A stretch of DNA of 64,000 nucleotides from Brachybacterium sacelli. Its GTDB lineage: Bacteria; Actinomycetota; Actinomycetes; Actinomycetales; Dermabacteraceae. Location of the stretch: contig NZ_JAGIOD010000001.1 of assembly GCF_017876545.1 (NCBI RefSeq), positions 1,364,001 through 1,428,000 on the forward strand, read 5' to 3'. Positions 1 to 8,835 of this stretch are shown here, piece after piece. Position 1 is the first letter of the stretch; each line of letters starts with the position of its first letter. Made by a program: the position numbers and the translations under genes. The notes under the pieces are model-generated. The model saw only the letters and a program-made list of their open reading frames with translations. It was not told the origin of the DNA and did not search any database.

Positions 1-7
1 GAGACCG

Positions 8-1261
8 ATGTCCACCACGACCCCCCGCACCCCCACGACCCCTTCTCCGGCTCCGAACATCGTGCTGATCTTCATGGACGACATGGGGTACGGCGATCTG
101 AGCTGCACCGGCTCGAGCCTGATCCGCACCCCGCGCATGGACTCCGTCGCCGAGCAGGGCATCACTTTTACCCAGATGTACTCGGCCGCGCCCACCTGCA
201 CGCCCTCGCGCGCGGCGCTGCTCACGGGACGCTACGCGCAGCGGGTGGGGCTGCCCCGGGTGATCTTCCCCGAGGAGCCCGAAGGTCTCTCCCACGAGGA
301 GGTGACCTTCGCGGAGATGCTCGGGCAGCAGGGCTACGCCTGCGGGGCCTTCGGCAAATGGCATCTCGGGGCGCGCAGGGAGCACTCCCCGCTGCGCCAC
401 GGCTTCGACCGCTTCGTCGGCCTGCCCTACAGCAATGACATGCATCCCGTCGTCCTCCACGTCGACGACGAGGTGGAGGAGGACGTCGACCAGTCGACCC
501 TGACCCGGCGGTACACGGACGAGGCGATGGACTTCATCGACGAGCACCGCGAGGGGCCCTTCCTCGTCTACCTCCCGCACACGATGCCCCACATCCCGCT
601 GCACGTCGAAGAGGGATTCCGGGGCACCTCGGCCGCCGGCACCTACGGAGACGTCATCGAGTGCCTGGACCATCACGTCGGTCGACTCCTGGATCATCTC
701 GAGGACCGCGGACTGGCGGAGAACACGCTGGTGATGATCACCAGCGACAACGGTCCCTGGTTCGAAGGCAGCACCGGTGGGCTGCGCGGCCGCAAGATCG
801 ACACCTACGAAGGTGGGATCAGGATGCCGTTCCTGGCCCGGTGGCCGGCACGGATCGACGCGGGCAGCGTCTGCACCACCCCGGCCTGCTTCATCGACCT
901 GATGCCCACGCTGGCGACCCTGACCGGCGCCGACTGCCCCGAGGACCGTCCGTTGGACGGGGTCGACATCACCGACTGCCTGCTCGGTGGGGAGGTCCCG
1001 GAGCGTCCGCTGTTCTTCTTCAGCCACTGGCACCTCAACGCCGTGCGCCGGGGGCGCTGGAAGCTGCACGTGGACCGCTTCCCGACCAAGGACCTGCGCG
1101 AGCTGCCCCAGCTGTTCGACCTCGAGGCCGATCCGGGGGAGAACTACAACCTGGCCTCGCTGTATCCCCAGGTGCTGGACGAGCTGCACCGCTGCGTGGA
1201 GGACTTCGGTGCAGAGATCTCCGCGCAGCAGGGACAGGCCGAGCAGAGGGCCAGGGCGTGA
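8..1261 (+). CDS. sulfatase (arylsulfatase family)
   Basis: Type I sulfatase of 417 residues that would hydrolyse a sulfate ester. The motif CTPSR at residues 64-68 carries the cysteine that a formylglycine-generating enzyme converts into the catalytic residue. The N-terminal DD pair (24-25) fits the metal site, and KWHLG and SDNGPW follow in the usual order. No signal peptide is visible: the N-terminus is Thr/Pro rich and runs straight into the alkaline-phosphatase-like core, so the enzyme is probably cytoplasmic and acts on imported sulfated sugar. Its stop overlaps the GTG start of the sugar-binding lipoprotein (GTGA), so the two are co-transcribed. The rest of the operon lies upstream of the window, and no formylglycine-generating enzyme is seen here. 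Confidence 0.93.
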   Translation: MSTTTPRTPTTPSPAPNIVLIFMDDMGYGDLSCTGSSLIRTPRMDSVAEQGITFTQMYSAAPTCTPSRAALLTGRYAQRVGLPRVIFPEEPEGLSHEEVTFAEMLGQQGYACGAFGKWHLGARREHSPLRHGFDRFVGLPYSNDMHPVVLHVDDEVEEDVDQSTLTRRYTDEAMDFIDEHREGPFLVYLPHTMPHIPLHVEEGFRGTSAAGTYGDVIECLDHHVGRLLDHLEDRGLAENTLVMITSDNGPWFEGSTGGLRGRKIDTYEGGIRMPFLARWPARIDAGSVCTTPACFIDLMPTLATLTGADCPEDRPLDGVDITDCLLGGEVPERPLFFFSHWHLNAVRRGRWKLHVDRFPTKDLRELPQLFDLEADPGENYNLASLYPQVLDELHRCVEDFGAEISAQQGQAEQRARA

Positions 1262-2595
1262 CCTCCTCGCACCTGTCGCGGCGCACGATGCTGGGCGGAC
1301 TCGGGGCGACCGCGGCCGCCGCAGCGGTCCCGGGATGCGGCTCCCGGAAGGCCGAGGGCCCCGCGGGGGCCCTCAGCTTCTGGCAGTTCTACGCACCGCG
1401 TGGCGCGAGCGCCGCGCAGAACGACTGGTTCGACGAGCTCGTGACGCAGTGGAACGAGGGCCATGAGACGGCGATCAGCCTGCAGTTCGTGCCGAACTCT
1501 CAGTACGTCGGCGGCCCGAAGCTGCAGACCGCCTTCAGCGCGGAGGACGGTCCGGACGTCTTCGTCGTCAGCCCCGGCGACTTCCTGAGGTATTACAACG
1601 GGGGTGTTCTCCAGGACCTGTCCCCGTACATGACCCGGGAGGCCAGGGAGGACTTCTCTCCGGATCTGATCGCCTCTCGGGCCGTCGGTGAGGGGATCTA
1701 CGCGCTGCCGATGGGTGGCGGGCCGATGGCGATGTACTACTCCGTACCGGCCTTCGAGAAGGCGGGGCTGTCCGAGGGAGATCTGCCGGGGACCTGGGAC
1801 GAGCTGCTCGACGTCGCGGACACCCTCACCACCGACGAGCAGTTCGGGCTGGTCGTGGACACCAGTCCCACCTACTACCAGAACTTCACCTTCTATCCGT
1901 TCCTGTGGATGGCGGGCGGCGGGCTCCCGGGGCTCGAGACCCCTCAGGGATCCTTCGACTCACCGGGCGCGGTCGACGCCCTGACGCTGTGGCAGGAGAT
2001 GATCGGCAGCGGCGTGGCGCCCCGCACCCTGCTGGGCAGCAGCGGCTCCGACGTCGTCAGCAACCTGGGCTCGGGGTACTGCGCCATGCAGAACGCCGGC
2101 ATGTGGGGCGTCTCCGCGCTGGCGGGCGGCGCTCCCGATCTCGAGTACGGGGTGTTCCGCATCCCGGTCCCGGAGGGCGGCACCTACGTGACCGCGACCG
2201 GCGGCTGGGCCTTCGCGGCGAATGCGCGCGGTCGCGACCCGGAGGCCGCGGCCCGCTTCTGCGTCTGGGCGCTGGGGTCGATGAGCGAGGACTCCGTGGA
2301 CCGGGTCGCCTCATGGTGCGTCGAGGCGCAGTCGTACCTCCCGTATCGCAGATCCGCGATGCAGCGTGCGACCGACCAGGGATTCTTCGACGACGGGCCG
2401 ATGCGGACGTTCCGCGACGAGATCTTCCCCGGCGCGCTCGGCGAACCTCGCATGCCCTCGGAGATGAACAAGCTGATCTCCGACGCGATCCAGGCGTGCC
2501 AGCTCACGGGGAAGGACCCCGCCGAGGTGGCGGGGGAGACGCAGGACGCGATGGAGAGCCTGCTGGCGGCCTACGACGGTGCGCCCCTGGCGTGA
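1258..2595 (+). CDS. sugar ABC transporter substrate-binding lipoprotein
   Basis: Extracytoplasmic binding protein of the family 1 (maltose/oligosaccharide) type, 445 residues. The frame is open far upstream, but I place the start at the GTG overlapping the sulfatase stop, because a twin-arginine signal (SRRTML), an Ala-rich hydrophobic stretch and a lipobox ending in PGC follow at once. This predicts Tat export and lipid anchoring. The body begins with the typical LSFWQFY strand. The permeases for it are not downstream and presumably precede the sulfatase outside the window. Ligand unknown; the linked sulfatase suggests a sulfated saccharide (inference). Confidence 0.9.
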   Translation: MTSSHLSRRTMLGGLGATAAAAAVPGCGSRKAEGPAGALSFWQFYAPRGASAAQNDWFDELVTQWNEGHETAISLQFVPNSQYVGGPKLQTAFSAEDGPDVFVVSPGDFLRYYNGGVLQDLSPYMTREAREDFSPDLIASRAVGEGIYALPMGGGPMAMYYSVPAFEKAGLSEGDLPGTWDELLDVADTLTTDEQFGLVVDTSPTYYQNFTFYPFLWMAGGGLPGLETPQGSFDSPGAVDALTLWQEMIGSGVAPRTLLGSSGSDVVSNLGSGYCAMQNAGMWGVSALAGGAPDLEYGVFRIPVPEGGTYVTATGGWAFAANARGRDPEAAARFCVWALGSMSEDSVDRVASWCVEAQSYLPYRRSAMQRATDQGFFDDGPMRTFRDEIFPGALGEPRMPSEMNKLISDAIQACQLTGKDPAEVAGETQDAMESLLAAYDGAPLA

Positions 2596-2627
2596 ATCGT
2601 CGGCCGCCGATGACGCGCTGGCACTCC

Positions 2628-2646
2628 GCGGATCGACGGGATCCGC
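2628..2646. terminator. weak hairpin between convergent genes
   Basis: GCGGATC and GATCCGC form a 7-bp stem around a 5-base loop between the ends of the binding-protein gene and the convergent Nudix gene. There is no U tract. The position suits a bidirectional terminator but the stem is short. Confidence 0.3.
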
Positions 2647-2682
2647 CACCCCTCGTCCCTCACGGACTCCGCACCCCCTACG

Positions 2683-3069
2683 TCACCGGGCCGATGCCGC
2701 CGCGATGCTGTCCTTGTAGCCCTGCGGCATGGTCGCCTCCTGCGCCTGGGCGGGGGTGAACCAGCGCAGCTCGGAGTGCTCCTCGCTGAGGTGCGGCGGG
2801 GTGGTCGTCGCGGGGGAGGCGAGGTAGGTGACCAGGCAGATGCGTCCCGGATCGCCGAGGTCGTAGATCCAGGAGTCGAGGATCGGGCCGACGGTGATCG
2901 CGAGGCCCGCCTCCTCGAGGAGCTCCCGCCGCAGCGTCTCCTGTGGTGAGGTGTCCTCCGGATTGGGGCGGCCGCCGAGCAGCTCCCACTCCCCGCGCGG
3001 GTTGCATCCCAGGAGCACGCGGCCCTCGTCGTCCCGCAGGACCGCCTTGATCGAGACGTTCAGGGCCAT
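2683..3069 (-). CDS. Nudix hydrolase
   Basis: 128-residue protein with one Nudix domain. The Nudix box runs from GGRPNPED through RRELLEEAGL in the first half and supplies the metal-binding glutamates; the spacing before the REL..EE helix is one residue longer than the common form. Nudix proteins cleave nucleoside diphosphates linked to another moiety, for example oxidised nucleotides, ADP-ribose or capped metabolites. The substrate cannot be read from sequence. It is a single gene convergent with the upstream binding-protein gene. Confidence 0.85.
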   Translation of the reverse strand: MALNVSIKAVLRDDEGRVLLGCNPRGEWELLGGRPNPEDTSPQETLRRELLEEAGLAITVGPILDSWIYDLGDPGRICLVTYLASPATTTPPHLSEEHSELRWFTPAQAQEATMPQGYKDSIAAASAR

Positions 3070-3239
3070 GTTTAGAGGGTCGAGGGGGTGGCCTCCGCGT
3101 ACTGCGCGGAGAGCTTCTCGATACGGGCGGCGATGTGGTTCAGCTCCATCCCGGCACCCTATGCGCAGTCCCTGCCGGATCCGCGGCGGCTCGGCTCCTG
3201 AGCGCGGGATGCGGGCCGATGAGGACGATCGGCGCGCGC

Positions 3240-4775
3240 TCAGCCCACCACGTCGTAGGAGGCCAGGGCGTCGCGGACGTCGGAGGTGGCGCTCGCCCCG
3301 GCGTGCAGCGGGAACGATGCCGCGACGAACCCGTCCGGGCGCACCAGGTACAGCCGGTCCTCGCGCAGCCTGCCGAGCTCGTCGGGGGAGAAGGCGAACG
3401 GTCCCTCGATCCAGTCGGGGACGGCGGGACGGTTGGCCGTGCCGGGACTATAGGTGTGCAGCTGCCAGCTCATCGACCGCAGCACCTGCGCGTTCTCGGA
3501 GGTCGGGGGCAGGCGCACACCCACGGCACGATCACTGGCCCACCGCGGAACCTGCTCGCCCTCTGCCACTGCGTGGTAGCGGATCCGGTACTGGCCGAGC
3601 AGCCCGCCCAGACGCGGCCCGAGCGGGGAGGCGAGCACGCGCGGCGCGAGGACGGACAGCACGTCGCGGGCGCGGCGGCGCAGGAAGGCCGTACCCCGGT
3701 CGGAGCGGGCGATCACCCCGAAGGCACGGTCCGTCGCAGTGATCAGCGTCAGCGCCACGGGCCGTCGCTCCCGCTCGTACCGCTCCAGCGCGTCGGGACC
3801 GAGGTGGCCCGCGGAGACGTCCGCGAGCAGGTTCGCGAGGTGATGGGCGTCCTGCAGGCCGGTATTCATGCCCTGGCCGCCGACGGGGGAGTGGACATGT
3901 GCGGCGTCCCCGGCCAGGAACACCGCGCCACGGCGGAAGTTCGCGGCCACCCGGTGATGGACGCGGTAGGCAGAGAACCAGTCCACCTGCTCATAGGTGA
4001 CGTCGAGGTCCTCGCGCACCGCGGCGAGGGCCTCCTCCTGCTCGGGGTCCTCCCCGCCGTGCAGCCACACCAGGCGAACGTGCCCGCCCGGCCCCATGGG
4101 GAAGGTGACCGCGAAGCGCTGCTGGCCGAAGCGGGCCGCGAGAGAGTCCTCGGGGATCCCGCTCACGCCGCGCAGATCGGCCACGCAGAAGGTCGCGTCA
4201 TCGGTGACGCCCTCGAAGGGGAGGTCGAGCGCATGGCGCACCGGGGAGCTCGCCCCGTCGGCCCCGATCAGCCGGCGTGCACGGATCCGTACCGGACCCT
4301 CCTGCCCCTCGGCCAGGACCTCGACGTGCTCGTCCTCGGAGCCGGTCCCCGCCTCGAGGCTCGTCAGGCGCAGCCCCCATCGCACCGGGTGGCCCTCCGC
4401 CTCGAGCGTCGCCGAGAGCAGCTCCTCGTTCTGGGACTGCTCGAAGATCTGCGCCCCCGGGAACGGCGTCCAGCCGCTCTGCGAGGTCGCGAAGTCGGCG
4501 CCGCCGGGAGCGGCCTCGGCCCCGATCTGGATGCGACCGGCGGGGGTGGCGCCGGCGAGCACCTGCTCGGCGAGCCCCAGCTGGTCGTAGATCTCCATGC
4601 TGCGGGCCTGGACCACCAGCGCCCGCGACTCCGTCGTCGGACCGGACTTCCCATCGATCACCAGGGCATCCACCCCGCGCCGCGCCAGGACGAGGCCGGT
4701 CATCAGGCCCGTCGGACCGGCGCCGACGATGAGCACGTCGGTGGTGAGCAGCGGCGGATTCGTGGTGGTGAGCAT
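3240..4775 (-). CDS. FAD-dependent aromatic monooxygenase (PheA/TfdB-like)
   Basis: 511-residue flavoprotein hydroxylase. The dinucleotide-binding motif GAGPTG is at residues 18-23 in an N-terminal Rossmann fold, and the second FAD motif GDAAHVHSPVGGQGMN lies near residue 288. A C-terminal thioredoxin-like extension, as in phenol and polyketide hydroxylases, would account for the length. These enzymes use NAD(P)H and O2 to hydroxylate aromatic rings. No other aromatic catabolic genes adjoin it, so the substrate is open (a polyketide, rifampicin-like drug or phenol are alternatives within the family). Confidence 0.87.
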   Translation of the reverse strand: MLTTTNPPLLTTDVLIVGAGPTGLMTGLVLARRGVDALVIDGKSGPTTESRALVVQARSMEIYDQLGLAEQVLAGATPAGRIQIGAEAAPGGADFATSQSGWTPFPGAQIFEQSQNEELLSATLEAEGHPVRWGLRLTSLEAGTGSEDEHVEVLAEGQEGPVRIRARRLIGADGASSPVRHALDLPFEGVTDDATFCVADLRGVSGIPEDSLAARFGQQRFAVTFPMGPGGHVRLVWLHGGEDPEQEEALAAVREDLDVTYEQVDWFSAYRVHHRVAANFRRGAVFLAGDAAHVHSPVGGQGMNTGLQDAHHLANLLADVSAGHLGPDALERYERERRPVALTLITATDRAFGVIARSDRGTAFLRRRARDVLSVLAPRVLASPLGPRLGGLLGQYRIRYHAVAEGEQVPRWASDRAVGVRLPPTSENAQVLRSMSWQLHTYSPGTANRPAVPDWIEGPFAFSPDELGRLREDRLYLVRPDGFVAASFPLHAGASATSDVRDALASYDVVG

Positions 4776-4993
4776 GGCGGGCCTCTCGTCGGCGCGGCTG
4801 CGGGTCGGGTCCTGTGCCTACGGTAGACCCGCGGCGAAGGCAGCGATCTTCCTGACCTGCCCCAGCCGCTGCTCCCTGCCTGAGGCGCCGCCCGACGCGT
4901 TGCCCCGGCCACCGGGTCATGGCCCGCGAGCTGTAGCATCGTGCGTCGTCCCCGCCCTCACCCCGCGGCACTGCTGCCGCGAGAGGAGTCCCG

Positions 4994-6031
4994 ATGCCCC
5001 ATCCAGCCGCCACCCGGCTCTCTGCCCTGCCGTCGGACCTCCCGCAGGCCTGGCACGGAGCCGCCACCTGGACCACGACGCCCGAGGGGCAGCAACCGTG
5101 GCGGGTGCGGCAGGAGCACCTCGCACAGATCATGTCCGAGGGCATGGACCTGCTCTCCCGGGTGCCCAACGGCGTGCGCCTCGAGGTCGACACCGCGGCG
5201 AGCACCCTCGAGCTCACCCTGACCAGCGGACTCGACCCGGCAGGTTTCCCCGCGTGCGCCGATCTCGTCGTCGACGGCGCGCTCCTGCACACGGTGCCGA
5301 TCGACGGACGCACCACGGTCCACCTCGAGCTGCCGGGGGAGCAGGCACGGGTGGAGCTGTGGCTGCCGCACACGGCACCGACCAGCGTGCAGGAGGTGAC
5401 CTTCCACGGCGCCGCCCGGCTCGAGCCGGCCCCTCCGCGGGGTCCGCGGTGGGCCGTGTACGGCAGCTCGATCACCCAGTGCAACCAGGCGGAGTCCCCG
5501 ACGAGGACCTGGCCGGCGCTGGTCGCCGCGGAGAACTCCTGGGAGCTGACGGCGCTGGGGATGTCCGGTCAGTGCCATCTCGACCCGCCCCTGGCCCAGA
5601 CCCTCGGGGCGGCCCGTCCGGACCTCGTGACGATGTGCCTGGGCGCGAACGTGTACGGCGCCGGCACCTTCAACGCCCGCAGTCTGCCGCCGGCTGTCAT
5701 CGGCTTCATCTCCCAGCTGCGCCGGCTCGTCGACGCCCCGATCGTGGTGATGAGCCCGACCGCCGCCGGTCCCCACCGCGAGGAGCAGAAGAACGCCGCC
5801 GGCCTGGATCAGCGGGAGATCCGCGCGATCATCCACCGCTGCGTGCGCAGCCTGCAGGAGCACGATCCGCTGCTGACCCTGATCGATGGCACGGAGATCA
5901 TCTCGACCGCGGAGCTGGATCTGCTCGGCGATCTGCTGCATCCCACGGCCGAGGGCTACCGGGTGATGGCCGGGCGCCTCGCCCCGCGGTTGGCCGAGGC
6001 GGCTCGGGGACCTGAGCCGCTTCAGGCCTGA
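4994..6031 (+). CDS. SGNH/GDSL-family hydrolase
   Basis: 345-residue protein with an N-terminal beta domain (about 1-145) and a C-terminal SGNH hydrolase domain. The nucleophile block is YGSSITQC near residue 155 (Ser in place of the GDSL core), the Asn/Gly block includes LGANVYG near 217, and the catalytic Asp-His pair is in DLLHPTAEGY near 313. The layout resembles carbohydrate or acyl esterases of the GDSL/SGNH_3 type. No signal peptide. A ribosome-binding GAGAGGAG lies just before the ATG. A strong hairpin follows the gene. Confidence 0.82.
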   Translation: MPHPAATRLSALPSDLPQAWHGAATWTTTPEGQQPWRVRQEHLAQIMSEGMDLLSRVPNGVRLEVDTAASTLELTLTSGLDPAGFPACADLVVDGALLHTVPIDGRTTVHLELPGEQARVELWLPHTAPTSVQEVTFHGAARLEPAPPRGPRWAVYGSSITQCNQAESPTRTWPALVAAENSWELTALGMSGQCHLDPPLAQTLGAARPDLVTMCLGANVYGAGTFNARSLPPAVIGFISQLRRLVDAPIVVMSPTAAGPHREEQKNAAGLDQREIRAIIHRCVRSLQEHDPLLTLIDGTEIISTAELDLLGDLLHPTAEGYRVMAGRLAPRLAEAARGPEPLQA

Positions 6032-6045
6032 CGGGCCGAGACGAC

Positions 6046-6083
6046 GCAGGCCGCCCCCTCCGCCGAGGGAGGGGGCGGCCTGC
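6046..6083. terminator. strong hairpin, bidirectional terminator
   Basis: A 16-bp perfect GC-rich stem (6046-6061 with 6068-6083) around a 6-base loop lies between the convergent SGNH hydrolase and L31 genes. It would serve both. Confidence 0.75.
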
Positions 6084-6147
6084 AGGGTCGGCGTCAGCGT
6101 CGGGTCGGTCGGCCCGAGGCCTACGGGGTCCGTCGGCGGGAGCCCGG

Positions 6148-6414
6148 TCAGGCGCCCGCCGAGGGGGAGCTCGCCGTGCCGTAGCGCCGACGGAACTTCT
6201 CGACGCGGCCGGCGGTGTCCAGCACCGTGGCCCGGCCCGTGTAGAACGGGTGCGAGGCCGAGGAGACCTCGACGTCGATCACGGGGTACTGCTTCCCGTC
6301 CTCCCAGGCCACGGTGGACTCCGCGGTACGGGTGGAGCGGGTCAGGAACGAGAACCCGGCGCTCGCGTCGCGGAAGACGACGGGTCGGTACTCGGGATGG
6401 ATGGACTGCTTCAT
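6148..6414 (-). CDS. rpmE2: ribosomal protein L31 type B (zinc-independent)
   Basis: 88-residue L31 of the type B class, starting [16 protein letters not shown] and containing the HPFYTGR block. It has no cysteine, so it needs no zinc. In actinobacteria and bacilli such copies replace the zinc-containing L31 when zinc is short, freeing zinc from ribosomes. It is the last gene of a three-gene run, 10 bases after S14, read from the promoter region that contains the Zur-like box. The open frame extends upstream into S14 but has no reason to start there. Confidence 0.95.
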   Translation of the reverse strand: MKQSIHPEYRPVVFRDASAGFSFLTRSTRTAESTVAWEDGKQYPVIDVEVSSASHPFYTGRATVLDTAGRVEKFRRRYGTASSPSAGA

Positions 6415-6424
6415 GGTTCTCTCC

Positions 6425-6730
6425 TCACCAGCTGGATTTCGTGATGCCGGGCAGTTCGCCGCGGTGCGCGGCGTCCCGGAAGCGGACCCGTGAGAGGCCG
6501 GCGGCCCGCAGGTATCCGCGCGGCCGGCCGTCGATCGCGTCGCGGTTGCGCAGGCGGGTCGGGCTCGCATCGCGCGGCAGGCGCTGCAGCGCTCGCTGTG
6601 CTTGGATCCGCTGGGCCGTCGGGGTCGAGGGATCCTTGATCGTGCGCTTCAGGGCCGCGCGCTCCGCGGCGTGCCGGGCGACGATCTCACGTCGCCGGCG
6701 GTCCGCCGCGATCTTCGAGGTCTTGGCCAT
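6425..6730 (-). CDS. rpsN: ribosomal protein S14 (zinc-independent, long form)
   Basis: 101-residue S14 of the cysteine-free class. The segment that holds CxxC...CxxC in the zinc form reads RLRNRD...GLSRVRFRD here, with no cysteine. The C-terminal GRPRGYLR and [11 protein letters not shown] are typical. It overlaps the L33 stop by one base (TGATG) and lies 10 bases upstream of L31, so the three are one transcript. Expected to substitute for zinc S14 under zinc limitation. Confidence 0.95.
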   Translation of the reverse strand: MAKTSKIAADRRRREIVARHAAERAALKRTIKDPSTPTAQRIQAQRALQRLPRDASPTRLRNRDAIDGRPRGYLRAAGLSRVRFRDAAHRGELPGITKSSW

Positions 6731-6897
6731 CAGCGGGCCTCGCGGAACTCGACGACGGCGCGGACCTTCGGATCGTACTTGCGCATGACCAGGCGGTCCG
6801 GGGTGTTCCGACGGTTCTTCGTGGTCATGTAGGTGACGCCGGTGCCGGCGCTCGAGCGCAGCGTCACGGTGCTGCGCGCCTCGTTCTTCCTGGCCAT
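6730..6897 (-). CDS. rpmG: ribosomal protein L33 (zinc-independent)
   Basis: 55-residue L33, starting [13 protein letters not shown] with the conserved [14 protein letters not shown] block. The two CxxC pairs of zinc L33 are absent. I use the ATG at 6897 rather than an upstream in-frame ATG at 6963 because the protein aligns from MARK and a GGAAGGAG ribosome site precedes it. First gene of the zinc-starvation ribosomal cluster and the one nearest the Zur-like box. Confidence 0.95.
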   Translation of the reverse strand: MARKNEARSTVTLRSSAGTGVTYMTTKNRRNTPDRLVMRKYDPKVRAVVEFREAR

Positions 6898-6989
6898 GGG
6901 GGCTCCTTCCGAGAGGGTTCGTCGCGGTGGGAGCTCGGGAGGGCTCCGCCGGCTTGACAGCACCGCGGGATGGTCAGCGACACTACTTG

Positions 6990-7009
6990 TTGAGAATCGT
7001 TATCGTCAA
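6990..7009. promoter_or_regulatory. Zur-type zinc box between divergent transcripts
   Basis: TTGAGAATCGTTATCGTCAA is an imperfect palindrome with TTGA/TCAA ends and AT-rich inner steps, matching the general form of actinobacterial Zur operators (related to TGAAAATCATTTTCA). It lies 20 bases upstream of the CobW-like gene and 92 bases upstream of L33, so one site can repress both directions when zinc is plentiful. Its low GC stands out from the surroundings. Confidence 0.75.
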
Positions 7010-7029
7010 ACAAGAGGAGTGGTGCCGTC

Positions 7030-8151
7030 ATGAGCGACGCCCCGGGTTCCGATCGTTTTCAACGACATGAGGGTGGACGGCATTCCACCCCTGTCGCCGT
7101 CGTCACGGCCGTCGACGCCGTGCTGCGGGACGCGCTGGTCGCGAGCCTGCTGCTCGACACCGCCGGCGCCGTCGCCCTGCGCTACGAGGTCGAGGCCCGC
7201 TCCTCGTCCCTGCGGCGAGTGATCGTCGCGGCAGACGGGGTGGTCGAGGACGAGCTGGTCGACCTCGACCACCCGTGCGTCTCCTGCGCCATGCGGGAGG
7301 ACGCCGTCCCGGTGCTCACCCGCCTCGCGCACCTGCCCGCCATCTCGGCGATCGTGCTCGCTCCGCCGCTCAGCGCCGACCCCTCGATCGTCGTCGGCAC
7401 GCTCCGCCCGCACCAGGACTCCTGGCACCTCGCCGCGGCGGCGAGCGCCGTCGGGCTCGAGGCGGTCCGGGGGGACCTGCTCGGCGAGGACACCCTGGCC
7501 GAACGCGGCCTGCAATGGGCCGCGGGTGACTCGCGCAGCGTCGGGGAGGCGCTCGCCGCCCAGATCGAGTACGCCGACCTGCTCGTCCTCGACGGGGACC
7601 CCGCCGGTCCCGGGGCGGAGCTCGTCGAGCACCTCCGCGCCCCCGAGCAGGATCTTGTCGTCGGCCCCTACTCCCTCGACGCGGGCACGCTGCTGGGTCG
7701 GCGACTGGATCATCTCGCCGGGCTGCGACGGCGCGATGCCCGGTGCGTCGAGCCGTACGGCGGGCCGACGCAGCACGGCACCTGGACTCTCGACCTGAGC
7801 TCCGCACGACCGTTCCACCCCCGCCGCCTGCTCGAGAACATCGAGGACCTCGGAGCCGGACGCCTTCGAGAGCGCGGCCGCTTCTGGGTCCCCGATCGCC
7901 CCGACAGCATCTGCCAATGGGACGGTGCCGGCGGGCAGGTCTCGATCGGCGCCGTGTGGAGGGCGGGCCGCGACCTGCCCACCACGCGCCTGGTGGTGAC
8001 GGGCATCGAGGCGGCCGACGCGGAGCGGGTGCGAGCCGCCTTCGGGCGCAGCCTGCTCACGGAGCGGGAATGGGCCGACGGTCTCGCGCCCTGGCTCGGA
8101 GTGGAGGATCACCTCTCGCCGTGGCTCGGGGAGCGCGACGCGCGGGTCTGA
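7030..8151 (+). CDS. CobW/ZNG1-like protein, zinc-starvation associated
   Basis: 373-residue CobW-family protein. It has the metal-binding HPCVSC segment (about residues 82-87; the classic family motif is CxCC) and a C-terminal CobW_C domain beginning at RPFHPRRLLENI. The family normally starts with a Walker A loop GxxGxGKT, but here the N-terminus reads VAVVTAVDAVLRDALVAS, with no P-loop, so GTP hydrolysis is doubtful. Such proteins are linked to zinc delivery during starvation. Divergence from the cysteine-free ribosomal genes across a Zur-like box supports this. A TTGACA at 6954 could be a -35, but no good -10 follows. Confidence 0.85.
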   Translation: MSDAPGSDRFQRHEGGRHSTPVAVVTAVDAVLRDALVASLLLDTAGAVALRYEVEARSSSLRRVIVAADGVVEDELVDLDHPCVSCAMREDAVPVLTRLAHLPAISAIVLAPPLSADPSIVVGTLRPHQDSWHLAAAASAVGLEAVRGDLLGEDTLAERGLQWAAGDSRSVGEALAAQIEYADLLVLDGDPAGPGAELVEHLRAPEQDLVVGPYSLDAGTLLGRRLDHLAGLRRRDARCVEPYGGPTQHGTWTLDLSSARPFHPRRLLENIEDLGAGRLRERGRFWVPDRPDSICQWDGAGGQVSIGAVWRAGRDLPTTRLVVTGIEAADAERVRAAFGRSLLTEREWADGLAPWLGVEDHLSPWLGERDARV

Positions 8152-8179
8152 CGGGCGTCCTCCCGGCGGGGCGACGGGC

Positions 8180-8746
8180 TCAGTCCCCGGGGTCCTCGCG
8201 ATGTCCGCGCCGAGCCTCGGGATCCACGATCATCAGCACGTCGGCCGGGCCACCCTCGGCGCCGAAGGCGTGCGGGAGCATCGTGTCGAACTCCGCGCTC
8301 TGGTTCGCATGGACCCGATGGCGCTGCTCGCCCAGCAGCAGCGTGAGTGTGCCGGAGAGGACCACCAGCCACTCGTGCCCGGGGTGGGCGCGCATCCGCG
8401 ACGGGGCCGGGGGTGGGCCGCTCACGCGGCGGCGCAGGATCACCGGGCCCGGCCAGTGGCGGATCTGCCAGCGCAGGGAATCCAGGCCGTGGTCGGAGAT
8501 CGGATTGGAGACGACCTCCTCGGTGTGGGTCTCCACCAACTCGTCGAGGCTCGTGTCCAGGGCGCGGGCGAGCGTGACCATCTGATCCAGGGCGAGACGG
8601 CGCTGCCCGTTCTCGATCCGCGAGAGCGTGGACTGGCTGAGATGGGCACGGGTCGCAAGATCTCCCAGCGAGAGCCCCTGGGCGAGGCGCAGGGCACGGA
8701 TCCGTTGCCGCACGAGGCCGTCGACCCCACCCATTTCTTGCGTCAT
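8180..8746 (-). CDS. XRE-family regulator with C-terminal cupin
   Basis: 188-residue regulator with an N-terminal helix-turn-helix of the XRE type (LGDLATRAHLSQSTLSRIENGQ) and a C-terminal cupin (HPGHEWLVVLSGTLTLLLGEQRH). The ATG at 8746 is chosen over the upstream ATG at 8848 because AGTCTA (TAGACT on this strand) lies exactly 7 bases before it, the pattern of a leaderless start. It diverges from the thioredoxin-reductase-like gene and very likely controls it. The cupin probably binds a small effector. Confidence 0.9.
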   Translation of the reverse strand: MTQEMGGVDGLVRQRIRALRLAQGLSLGDLATRAHLSQSTLSRIENGQRRLALDQMVTLARALDTSLDELVETHTEEVVSNPISDHGLDSLRWQIRHWPGPVILRRRVSGPPPAPSRMRAHPGHEWLVVLSGTLTLLLGEQRHRVHANQSAEFDTMLPHAFGAEGGPADVLMIVDPEARRGHREDPGD

Positions 8747-8753
8747 GAGCAAG

Positions 8754-8759
8754 AGTCTA
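8754..8759 (-). promoter_or_regulatory. -10 box, leaderless start of XRE-cupin gene
   Basis: TAGACT on the minus strand, 7 bases before the ATG at 8746; the transcript would begin at or next to the start codon. Confidence 0.5.
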
Positions 8760-8835
8760 TGCGCCAACGGCGATGCGTGTCTACGGTCGGAAGATGCCTC
8801 CTGACGAAGGCTTCCCACCACGAGAGGAAACCGCG

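Noticed and set aside
3135..4826. A 563-codon plus-strand frame opposite the FAD monooxygenase
   Set aside because: Shadow frame; the minus strand has both flavin motifs.
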